From positions 4,512,001-4,576,000 of the forward strand of contig NC_004463.1 in assembly GCF_000011365.1 (NCBI RefSeq): DNA of 64,000 nt, written 5' to 3'. Each line of letters opens with the position of its first letter. Position 1 is the first letter of the stretch. The notes below the pieces were generated by a model, which saw nothing but the letters and a program-made list of their open reading frames with translations, had not been told where the DNA came from and did no database searches. Position numbers and translations under genes: made by a program. This stretch comes from Bradyrhizobium diazoefficiens USDA 110 (GTDB lineage Bacteria > Pseudomonadota > Alphaproteobacteria > Rhizobiales > Xanthobacteraceae). Of the stretch, positions 16,846 to 23,738 are shown one piece after another.

Positions 16846-16924
16846 TGGGGGGAACAAGCGGATTATCGATGTGGTCCCGCCAGGCGGAGATGAAAAACAA
16901 TATACTAAGTGCTTCGCCTCTTGA
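16846..16924 (+). pseudogene. Degenerate acyltransferase tail, copy 3
   Basis: In the frame starting at 16853 the DNA reads NKRIIDVVPPGGDEKQ and ends at TGA 16922-16924. This parallels RRIIDVVAPFGGEAEM of the complete acyltransferase (14339-14857), with ATTATCGATGTGGT nearly conserved in DNA. Only about 25 codons remain and the preceding codons are out of frame. Confidence 0.45.
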
Positions 16925-16960
16925 GGCTAGCTTGTAGTGTCGAAAGCTCGAGGTGCTTCA

Positions 16961-17224
16961 ATGGTGCGAGCGATTTTCATGACGGAAGAACAAATTGCAG
17001 AGCTTGTTGAGAAAGCCCGACTCGATGGAGAATTATGGGCAGTACTCAAGGATCGTGAACTTAATCAATTTAGCGATGATGGATCGGCCAAGCTGCCCTC
17101 AATCGCGATGGCGGTTGGCGATTTCGTGGTGGGTTTGTATGGGGCGGAACATGGCTATGAGATCGGATCATTGATCATCGCGCTTCGCTTCCACATACGG
17201 CAAGAACTTGGCTTGCCGGTCTGA
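16961..17224 (+). CDS. Small cytosolic hypothetical, possible immunity protein
   Basis: 87 residues from the ATG at 16961, which has GAGGTG 6 bases upstream; a GTG at 16937 and an ATG at 16979 are alternatives. The sequence is helical and acidic (MTEEQIAELVEKARLDGELW), with a second half AVGDFVVGLYGAEHGYEIGS and LIIALRFHIRQELG. There is no signal peptide or lasting membrane helix. No family is recognised. It sits between tail copies 3 and 4 in the same place in the unit as the gene at 16249, so it may be a cytosolic counterpart. Moderate confidence that it is a real gene. Confidence 0.5.
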   Translation: MVRAIFMTEEQIAELVEKARLDGELWAVLKDRELNQFSDDGSAKLPSIAMAVGDFVVGLYGAEHGYEIGSLIIALRFHIRQELGLPV

Positions 17225-17248
17225 AGCAGGTCGACTGAAAGGCCATTT

Positions 17249-17425
17249 ATGTCCGAACTGATCTATAACAGCGGCTTGGTCCGCCCAAGTTACGGCGGTC
17301 AACTGCCTGCAGACTCTGCGACTCTGGTTTCTTTGGCAAAGGCAGATCAGCTAAATTTGCTCCTCCAAACCGGACGTGGGGGCGAGGGAGAGATGCGGAA
17401 GCAGATAAGTGGCCGAACGGTGTGA
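17249..17425 (+). pseudogene. Short head fused to acyltransferase tail, copy 4
   Basis: The ATG at 17249 opens 58 codons. The first about 40 (MSELIYNSGLVRPSYGGQ to DQLNLLLQT) are unrelated to neighbours. The end, GRGGEGEMRKQISGRTV, resembles the GGEAEMRGQVSAG end of the complete acyltransferase, and the GGGGGCGAGGGAGAGATGCGG DNA is close to its counterpart at 14815-14835. The fusion is in frame. The match is short, so this copy is less certain than copies 2 and 3. Confidence 0.35.
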
Positions 17426-17427
17426 CC

Positions 17428-17817
17428 ATGAAGAGTCTTGCGATCGTTCGCTTTCTCCGGGCGTTCCTAGTTGCCTTGGTGGTGCTGGTCGCTTGGAATG
17501 TATCGGCTGAAGCACAACAACTTTCTCTTAGAGCCAAGGAAGCAAGTCTCACAAGCACGATCGATAATCATCAAGCGCTAAAGATCCGTCTCAATGAACA
17601 TTCGAAGGCGGACTATGCAGAATTTACCGCGCGACACGTCGGTCGGCGAATTGAATTCAGCGTTCAGGGGCGTCCCTTGATGACTGCTCGCATGATGACC
17701 TCGGTTCTAAGTGGCGAGGTTCAAGTGTTGGTAGATCAGAAGGCCGTTGCGGATCAACTAGCCGCCAGCCTAGCCGCGGGAAAAACGACTCTGGACGTGC
17801 GAGTTCTTGGCGAATGA
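17428..17817 (+). CDS. Secreted protein with SecDF P1-head-like domain
   Basis: 129 residues from the ATG at 17428, two bases after the preceding TGA. Residues 1 to about 30 are a signal peptide (FLRAFLVALVVLVAWNVSAEAQ). The segment ADYAEFTARHVGRRIEFSVQ followed by GRPLMTARMMTSVLSGEVQV matches the pattern of the periplasmic P1 head subdomain of SecD (residues that read F-x-x-L-T-x-x-x-V-G-R-R and then a displayed SG loop). It lacks all SecD membrane helices, so it is not a translocase subunit. It occupies the immunity-like slot after a stub. Domain call by eye, moderate. Confidence 0.6.
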   Translation: MKSLAIVRFLRAFLVALVVLVAWNVSAEAQQLSLRAKEASLTSTIDNHQALKIRLNEHSKADYAEFTARHVGRRIEFSVQGRPLMTARMMTSVLSGEVQVLVDQKAVADQLAASLAAGKTTLDVRVLGE

Positions 17818-17914
17818 GGCCGATGGAAAGGCGAATGAACCGATGGAGCCGTTAGCCTGGCTTCAAGATCGACTCGCCGATTTGATTGCGTCGACCTAGA
17901 TGGCTATTTTTTGC

Positions 17915-18405
17915 ATGAAGCGAACGGTCAAATACATCGCCATAATCGCCGCAGTCGTAGTCACGGCAGCTGCCATCTGGAGGGGCCTGGATTTTGCGGC
18001 GCGGCTCCCTCCGGGCGCATATACGGATCAATATCCTAATCTGACCAAGCGGCCCATTCAGGCCGTCAGCGCGGGTCCCGGCACATACGATCTATTCTCC
18101 GTGTACGGTGATGTGTCCGCAGTTTGCATTAGTTTTGCGGGATAGATCCGAGGCAATTGGCCGCCAATTTGCTCAATAAGAATCTGGTTGAGCTTAGAGG
18201 AGGGCAACCCTTTTTCACCGTGGAAGGAGTTGCCACTCTCATCGTCTTCGATGAAAGAGGAGGATTCCAGATTGAAGAAATCGAACAAGATGTTCTGTTG
18301 TTTTCTGCGGATGGGCCAATACAGAACAACACATGCGTGAATCGCCCGCATGTGGCCCGAATTCTGGTCGAGCCGGCCCTGCGGGGGAGAGCCTCGCAAA
18401 ACTGA
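17915..18405 (+). pseudogene. Frameshifted small membrane-anchored protein
   Basis: The ATG at 17915 starts MKRTVKYIAIIAAVVVTAAA, a basic residue cluster and membrane helix like that of the gene at 16249, and continues to VYGDVSAVCISFAG before a TAG at 18143-18145. In the next frame the sequence continues without a gap as GIDPRQLAANLLNKNLVELR and runs to a stop at 18405 with GGFQIEEIEQDVLLF in between. The natural reading is one protein of about 163 residues broken by a single-base shift near 18138. Sequencing error cannot be excluded. An 18-codon open stretch at 17843-17899 precedes it and may be another relic. Confidence 0.45.
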
Positions 18406-18477
18406 CAGCAAAAATTGACCTAAGGTAGGCGTTGCATGGCAATGCGCGATTTGGCGAATTTTGTTCTGGCCCGATGG

Positions 18478-18513
18478 ATTCCGGGCCTGCCTGCTGCGCG
18501 CGCATCCCGGAAT
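18478..18513. repeat. Short hairpin repeat
   Basis: ATTCCGGG (18478-18485) pairs with CCCGGAAT (18506-18513), followed by GACGG. The ATTCCGGGCCTGC and GCATCCCGGAATGACGG halves match another dispersed Bradyrhizobium palindrome. It closes the acyltransferase array on the right, mirroring the repeat at 13925. Confidence 0.55.
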
Positions 18514-18571
18514 GACGGAGCGGGAGGTGGCTTCCTGGCGAGAGCCGGCGAAGGAGCGAAATTGCAAAAGC

Positions 18572-18793
18572 CTATTTCCAGACGCGCGCCAATTTCAGCG
18601 CCAGCAGCCCCAGCACGGTGCTCACAAGTCCCTCCATCACGTAGGATTGCGCGAACACACCGGTCTGAACAAAGACCTGCGCCGCGATAGCGAAGCAGAC
18701 GGCGGCGAGCAGCAGGCAGGCGCAGCCGACGATGATCGACAGATAGCGTATCGCGGCTGCGACTGGCCTTGCGGATGATGCGGGATCGTTCAT
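18572..18793 (-). CDS. Small two-helix membrane protein
   Basis: 73 residues from the ATG at 18793 (MNDPASSARPVAAAIRY). Two hydrophobic segments at about 19-42 (LSIIVGCACLLLAAVCFAIA) and 48-70 (YVMEGLVSTVLGLLALKLA) indicate a hairpin in the inner membrane with a short basic C-terminus (ARVWK). No family is recognised. It starts a run of four small minus-strand genes of unknown function, 18.5-19.7 kb, that separates the acyltransferase array from the core genes. Confidence 0.65.
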   Translation of the reverse strand: MNDPASSARPVAAAIRYLSIIVGCACLLLAAVCFAIAAQVFVQTGVFAQSYVMEGLVSTVLGLLALKLARVWK

Positions 18794-18845
18794 GCGGAAT
18801 GACAACGGCGCAGCCGACGGCGGGTTCCTCTGCCGCGCGCGAGCA

Positions 18846-19022
18846 TCAGTCGCGTGCGCAGCAATCGACGAGCGCGCGCCAGATGCGCTGGATCTCGACC
18901 GTCCTTTGAAGCTCGAGGACATGGTTCTCGCTCGTTGGGGAGGATGTCGTCTCAGGGCGGGGTTCGCGCGGCGCGATCCAGCGTTCGGATATGGGATCGT
19001 ACCATCTGCCGAGACTGACCAC
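18846..19022 (-). CDS. Small hypothetical protein
   Basis: 58 residues if it starts at the GTG at 19022, which has GAGGAG 8 bases upstream; a TTG at 19052 is in frame but overlaps nothing useful. The sequence begins VSLGRWYDPISERWIAPREP and ends LQRTVEIQRIWRALVDCCARD. The WYDPISERWI segment looks conserved-like rather than random, and codon use is consistent with a gene. No function can be assigned. Confidence 0.5.
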   Translation of the reverse strand: MVSLGRWYDPISERWIAPREPRPETTSSPTSENHVLELQRTVEIQRIWRALVDCCARD

Positions 19023-19064
19023 GTTCGTTTCTCCTCGTTTCAAATCCCCCAATTGTCCGGTCGC

Positions 19065-19256
19065 TTATCCCTTGCGCCTGTTGCTTGTGTTCTGGGTGAG
19101 ATTGCCGTGCGCCGCCTGCTCGCGAATATTCTGCTTCTCGTCGTCGCGGTGGCCCTTGGTGGTGTCGACCGGGACCGACGGCGCGCTGCCGGTGCCCTTG
19201 TGGCTCTGGTTTTCTTCAGGAACAGGTTGCACTGTCTGCGTCAGCGGCCTTGTCAT
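19065..19256 (-). CDS. Small hydrophilic hypothetical protein
   Basis: 63 residues from the ATG at 19256, with GGAG 12 bases upstream. It is rich in Gln, Asn, Thr and charged residues (PVPEENQSHKGTGS, HRDDEKQNIREQAAHGNLTQ) and ends NTSNRRKG. There is no membrane helix; it is probably disordered. The NIREQAAHGNLTQNT ending resembles small conserved Bradyrhizobium proteins that I recall without a function. Confidence 0.55.
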   Translation of the reverse strand: MTRPLTQTVQPVPEENQSHKGTGSAPSVPVDTTKGHRDDEKQNIREQAAHGNLTQNTSNRRKG

Positions 19257-19464
19257 CAGCTCTGACTCCGTCGTTGCCTTCACGAGAGACAAACGCGCCC
19301 GAGGCGCGCGACGTTCCAATATCAGGCCGAAGTGATCGGCTGGCGATCGGCATGATGGTGTGGCGAAGCGGGAGCTTCCTGTCTTCATCGAGGGGGCAGG
19401 CATTGGCTTCGATGGCGGCGGCGCATTTGCCGGAACGGGCCCCGAGGGCATCGCCCGCCGCCCG

Positions 19465-19695
19465 TCACCCGAAGCGGGCTTCCTGCGACGGCCGGCGCTT
19501 CGCCGCGTGGGCACGCCAGGTATCGATCGCTCTGTTCGCGAGCATCAACTGCCGGCGTTCACCGGTCCTGAGCTGGGCTTCGATGGCGTCGAGAAGGACA
19601 TTCGCGGTCTCGTCCGGAGGGCCGAGCTCTCCGCTCTGCTCCAGGAAGCCCCAGGCGATGAAGAACGCGCTCTCGACGGTGCAGCGAATGGACAT
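19465..19695 (-). CDS. Small helical hypothetical protein
   Basis: 76 residues from the ATG at 19695; the frame upstream is the antisense of the dehydrogenase gene and is not real. The sequence has a Cys near the start (MSIRCTVESAFFIAWGFLEQ), then LGPPDETANVLLDAIEAQLR and a basic tail RAHAAKRRPSQEARFG. It looks like a helical globular protein. The family is not recognised. It lies 74 bases after the end of the alcohol dehydrogenase gene, so it could be read from its transcript. Confidence 0.55.
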   Translation of the reverse strand: MSIRCTVESAFFIAWGFLEQSGELGPPDETANVLLDAIEAQLRTGERRQLMLANRAIDTWRAHAAKRRPSQEARFG

Positions 19696-19769
19696 ACTCT
19701 GCCAACGCGGCGTGGCCGCAGCCGTTCCGCGCGGCGGGCGAAACTTGCGTCCGGCCGCCGCGGGCGGTG

Positions 19770-20828
19770 TCAGTTCTTCAGCACGATGCGGCCGACGACC
19801 TTGCCGGCGCGCAATTCGTCGATCCATTTCTGGACGTCGCCCATCGGCTCCTCGCGCATCGGCGTCGGCTTGATCTTGCCGGCGCGGGCGAGTGCCATCA
19901 GCTCCTTGGCCTCCGCAAGCGTGCCGACCATGAAGCCTTCGATGGTCATGCGCTTGTAGACCCATTGCACCATGGGCAGCGTGAACTGGCCGCCCATCAG
20001 GCCGGAGACCACGATCTTGCCGCCGCGCGCGGCGACCGCGACCGCAAACGCCATCGACTTCTCGTTGCCGGCGAAATCGACGATCTCGTCAAAGCCGCCT
20101 TCGGTCTCCTTGAGGATGCGCTTGATCACGTCGGGCTCGGCCGGATCGTAGGCGTTGGCTGCGCCGTTCTTCAGTGCGGTGTCGCGCGCGGCCGGCGAGA
20201 GATCGGCGACCGTGATCGGCTGCTTGAACGTCGCCTGCGCGAACGACAGGCCCATCATGCCGACGCCGCCGAGGCCGATCAGCAGCAGGTTGCGCTGGCG
20301 CGGACGGTCGACCAGGCGCTTGAGCGCGCCGTAGGCGGTGACGCCGGAGCACATCAGCGTCGCGGCCTGGTTGACGGGCAGGGGATCGTAGTCGAGCAGA
20401 TATTTCGCGTCGGGCACAAGCACGTGGGTGGCGAAACCGCCGTCGATGGAGACGCCGAGGAAGCGCTGCTTGACGCAGAGGTTCTCGTCGCCATTGGCGC
20501 AGTCGCGGCACTGGCCGCAGCCGATCCACGGAAACACCGCCTTCTTGCTGCCGACGAGGCCGCCCGGAACGTCGGGGCCGACTTCATCGACGACGCCGGC
20601 AATCTCGTGGCCGAGCGTGAAGGGCAGCGTCATGCCGCGCGTGGTGTCGAGCTTCTTGCCGCCGCCGAGATCGGCATAGCCGTCCTGGATGTGCAGATCC
20701 GAATGGCAGAGGCCGCAGCGCTCGATGCGCACCAGCACCTCGGCGCCTTTCGGCTTTGGCGTGTCGACGATGGTCTCGCACAAGGGCGCATCGAACTTGA
20801 CCAGCGACTGCCGACGCATCAACGCCAT
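19770..20828 (-). CDS. Zinc-dependent alcohol dehydrogenase
   Basis: 352 residues from the ATG at 20828, preceded by GGAGG 7 bases upstream. Catalytic zinc ligands lie in RCGLCHSD (near residue 40) and LGHEIAG. The structural zinc lobe CGQCRDCANGDENLC is complete. The NAD-binding LLIGLGGVGMMG turn follows. This is a medium-chain dehydrogenase, likely oxidising an alcohol or reducing an aldehyde with NAD(P); the substrate is not clear. It lies 24 bases after rsmA on the same strand, and could be the end of the long lpt-surA-pdxA-rsmA transcript. Confidence 0.92.
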   Translation of the reverse strand: MALMRRQSLVKFDAPLCETIVDTPKPKGAEVLVRIERCGLCHSDLHIQDGYADLGGGKKLDTTRGMTLPFTLGHEIAGVVDEVGPDVPGGLVGSKKAVFPWIGCGQCRDCANGDENLCVKQRFLGVSIDGGFATHVLVPDAKYLLDYDPLPVNQAATLMCSGVTAYGALKRLVDRPRQRNLLLIGLGGVGMMGLSFAQATFKQPITVADLSPAARDTALKNGAANAYDPAEPDVIKRILKETEGGFDEIVDFAGNEKSMAFAVAVAARGGKIVVSGLMGGQFTLPMVQWVYKRMTIEGFMVGTLAEAKELMALARAGKIKPTPMREEPMGDVQKWIDELRAGKVVGRIVLKN

Positions 20829-20852
20829 TTTCTTTCCTCCGGAATTTCTGTC

Positions 20853-21707
20853 TTAGCCTTCGCTGCGTATATCCGCCAATTCACGCGCCATGGCAACAAA
20901 GCCGGATATCGGAATGGTCTCGGCGCGCCGCGTCGCATCGACGCCGGCGGCCTGCGCAAGCCGCGCCGGATCGACGCCGAGCGATTTCAGGCTTTGCCGC
21001 AGCATCTTGCGGCGCTGGCCGAACGCGGCCGCCGCGACCTGCTCGAGCATTTTTCGATCGCATGGCAGGGGCTCGGCGCGCGGCACCAGGCGTACGACGG
21101 AGGAGGTGACCTTCGGCGGCGGCACGAAGGCGGACGGCGCGATGTCGAACAGGATCTTCGTCTCGCAGCGCCAGTTAGCGAGCACGCCGAGGCGGCCATA
21201 GGCTTCCTCGTCCTCGCGCGCCACGATGCGCTCGCCGACCTCGCGCTGGAACATCAGGACCATCATGTCGTACCAGGGCGGCCATGGTTCGGTGGTGAGC
21301 CAGTTGATCAGAAGCTGGGTCGCGATGTTGTAGGGCAGGTTGGCGACGATCTTTGCGCTTTCGCCATTGAGCAGCGGACGCGGGTCGAAGGTCATGGCAT
21401 CGCCGTGGACGATCTCAAGCCGGCCGGGATAGCGCGCGGAAATATCTTGCAGGGCGGGGATCGCGCGCTCGTCATGCTCGATGGCGACGACGCGCCTAGC
21501 GCCGAGCGCAAGCAGGGCGCGGGTTAGTCCTCCCGGGCCCGGGCCGATCTCGACGATGGTGGAGTTGTCCAGTGGCGCCGCCGCGCGCGCGATGCGCGCG
21601 GTGAGGTTGAGATCGAGCAGGAAATTCTGGCCGAGCGATTTGCGGGCCGACAGCGCGTGCTGGCGAATGACCTCGCGCAGTGGCGGGAGGTCGTCGATCG
21701 CGCTCAT
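20853..21707 (-). CDS. rsmA: 16S rRNA dimethyladenosine transferase
   Basis: 284 residues. The S-adenosylmethionine loop [15 protein letters not shown] and the catalytic [11 protein letters not shown] motif are both present, as is the [10 protein letters not shown] start typical of KsgA/RsmA. It dimethylates two adjacent adenosines in the 3' hairpin of 16S rRNA during 30S assembly. Its ATG overlaps the pdxA stop by one base (TGATG), so translation is coupled. Confidence 0.97.
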   Translation of the reverse strand: MSAIDDLPPLREVIRQHALSARKSLGQNFLLDLNLTARIARAAAPLDNSTIVEIGPGPGGLTRALLALGARRVVAIEHDERAIPALQDISARYPGRLEIVHGDAMTFDPRPLLNGESAKIVANLPYNIATQLLINWLTTEPWPPWYDMMVLMFQREVGERIVAREDEEAYGRLGVLANWRCETKILFDIAPSAFVPPPKVTSSVVRLVPRAEPLPCDRKMLEQVAAAAFGQRRKMLRQSLKSLGVDPARLAQAAGVDATRRAETIPISGFVAMARELADIRSEG

Positions 21708-22744
21708 CAGGTCTTGGCAGCCGCCATGCGGCTGGCGAGCTCAAGCGCTGCGATCAGGCTCGCCGGATTGGCTTTGCCGGTGCCGGCGATGTCGAAGGCG
21801 GTGCCGTGATCGGGCGAGGTACGGATGAAGGGCAGGCCGAGCGTGACGTTGACGGCGTCGTCGAAGGCGACCGTCTTGATCGGGATCAGCGCCTGGTCGT
21901 GATACATGCAGACCGCGCAGTCATAGCTGCTGCGCGCGGCCTCGTGGAACATGGTGTCGGCGGGCAGCGGCCCCCTGGCGTCGATGCCGTCGTTGCGCAA
22001 TGTCTTGAGCGCAGGCGCGATGATGGTCTGCTCCTCGTGGCCGAGCGAGCCGTCCTCGCCGGCGTGCGGATTGAGTCCGGAGACCGCGATACGCGGCCGC
22101 GCGATGCCGAAGCGGGATTTCAGTTCGGTCGCGACGATGCGCACGGTCGAGACGATCAATTCGCTCGTGAGCTGGGACAGCGCATCGCGCAAGGAGACGT
22201 GGATGGTCACGGGCACCACGGCGAGCCGCGGCGACCACAGCATCATCACCGGCTGCGGCACGCGGCCGTCCTTTGCGGCGAGCTCGGCGAGGAATTCGGT
22301 GTGGCCGGGATGGCGGAAGCCCGCGCGGTAGAGCACGCTCTTGGCGATCGGATTGGTGACGACGGCGCCGGCGCGGCCGGCCCGGACATCGGCCACCGCC
22401 TGGCGGATCGAGGCGAGCGCAGCCGGCGCGCTCGAGGCGTCGGGCTGGCCGGGTTCGGCCGTGGCGCGCTCGCCGGTCGCAACCACCGGCAGGGCTTCGG
22501 TGAAGGCGGCCGCGGCTTCGTGTGCGCTCACGGAGGCGATCCGGATCTCGGCGCCGAGCGCCTTACCCAGGGTCTTGTCCAGTGTCTTGGCGCGCCGCGC
22601 GATCAGCGCCTCGTCGCCGAGCAGGTAGAAGGCGGGCAGGTTCAGCTCGCGGCGCCGGAGCCAGCCTGCGATCGTGATGTCGGGGCCGATGCCGGCAGGC
22701 TCTCCCAGGGTCAGGGCGAGGGGCTTTGCTGCGTGGTTGGCCAT
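21707..22744 (-). CDS. pdxA: 4-hydroxythreonine-4-phosphate dehydrogenase
   Basis: 345 residues. It begins with [16 protein letters not shown], the PdxA signature, and contains [20 protein letters not shown] and [18 protein letters not shown], which carry metal- and phosphate-binding residues. It oxidises and decarboxylates 4-phosphohydroxythreonine in the DXP-dependent route to pyridoxal phosphate. It lies between surA and rsmA with one-base stop/start overlaps on both sides, the same arrangement as in E. coli. Confidence 0.97.
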   Translation of the reverse strand: MANHAAKPLALTLGEPAGIGPDITIAGWLRRRELNLPAFYLLGDEALIARRAKTLDKTLGKALGAEIRIASVSAHEAAAAFTEALPVVATGERATAEPGQPDASSAPAALASIRQAVADVRAGRAGAVVTNPIAKSVLYRAGFRHPGHTEFLAELAAKDGRVPQPVMMLWSPRLAVVPVTIHVSLRDALSQLTSELIVSTVRIVATELKSRFGIARPRIAVSGLNPHAGEDGSLGHEEQTIIAPALKTLRNDGIDARGPLPADTMFHEAARSSYDCAVCMYHDQALIPIKTVAFDDAVNVTLGLPFIRTSPDHGTAFDIAGTGKANPASLIAALELASRMAAAKT

Positions 22745-23670
22745 CAGCGGTTGCGATATTCGATCATCGCCGCCTTGCGGAGCTCGTCGAGATAGGCCTT
22801 CTGGGTCTTCTCGTACTTCTCCTGATACATCTTCTCGCGGACCTCGCGCTTCTTCGGCGTGTCGATCATGGTCGGCTTGCGCGAGCAGAGCACCACCATC
22901 TCGATGCCCGCCTTGGTCACCTCCGGCGCGGTCAGATGGCCGATCGGCGTGTCGTCGAGCACCTTGCGCAGCGCCTCGGGCAGCTCCGCGGTCGTCTTGG
23001 TGACGCTCTCGCGGATGGTGGCGTTCGGCGTCGAGCGGAACAGCGAATTGGCCTCCTCGCAGCTCGCAACGCGCGAGCGATATTGTTCGGCTTCCTTCAT
23101 CCGCGTTTCCTGAAAGGCCGGAGACGAGCCGCGCGGCACGATCAGCACGATCGGCTGCATCTTGTATTCGGTGCCCTCGATCTGCAGCTTGTCGCCGGCC
23201 TGGGCCTGCACCGCCTGCGCGACGTCGCGCTCGCCGACCATCAGCTTCTCCTTGAAGCGGCCGCGCACGAGGCTGGTCCAGACCATCTCGGACTTCATGC
23301 GGGCCTTCAACGTCTCCGGGCGGACGCCCTTGACCTCGAGCGACTTGGTCAGCTGATCCGTCGTGATGCGCATGCGCTGCGCCATGCCCTCGAAGGACTG
23401 GTTGATGTCGGAGACGCCGGGATCGACGCCGTACTTCTTGCCTTCCTTCAGCTTCACCCTGTCGTCGATCAGCTCGTTGATGACCTCCTGCCGGCTCGGG
23501 GTCTTCTGCGTCGTCAGCAGGTCGAGCTTGGAGCGCTGGTCGATGTCGAAATCGGTGATCGGATCGCCGTTGACCATGACGACGATGTTCTGCGCGCGCG
23601 ACGGCGTGCCGGCCAGAAACAGGGCGGCGAGGACGAGGAGGAGGCGGAACAGAGGCAAGGCAGTCGTCAT
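22744..23670 (-). CDS. surA: SurA-type periplasmic chaperone/peptidyl-prolyl isomerase
   Basis: 308 residues from the ATG at 23670; another ATG at 23685 is possible and neither has a strong ribosome binding site. A signal peptide (LFRLLLVLAALFLAGTPSRA) precedes the SurA N-terminal chaperone domain (VVMVNGDPITDFDIDQRSKL). The later part contains a degenerate parvulin-like segment rather than two full PPIase domains. It should guide outer membrane proteins, including LptD encoded just upstream, through the periplasm. Its stop overlaps the pdxA start. Confidence 0.9.
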   Translation of the reverse strand: MTTALPLFRLLLVLAALFLAGTPSRAQNIVVMVNGDPITDFDIDQRSKLDLLTTQKTPSRQEVINELIDDRVKLKEGKKYGVDPGVSDINQSFEGMAQRMRITTDQLTKSLEVKGVRPETLKARMKSEMVWTSLVRGRFKEKLMVGERDVAQAVQAQAGDKLQIEGTEYKMQPIVLIVPRGSSPAFQETRMKEAEQYRSRVASCEEANSLFRSTPNATIRESVTKTTAELPEALRKVLDDTPIGHLTAPEVTKAGIEMVVLCSRKPTMIDTPKKREVREKMYQEKYEKTQKAYLDELRKAAMIEYRNR

Positions 23671-23738
23671 GGATCTCGCTCGCATGTCAGCCGCGGTGAA
23701 CCTGCGATTGGGGCAACGTGGTCGGCACTTCAAACCGT

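Noticed and set aside
17843..17899. 18-codon open stretch MEPLAWLQDRLADLIAST
   Set aside because: Too short and without a ribosome binding site; mentioned only as a possible relic.
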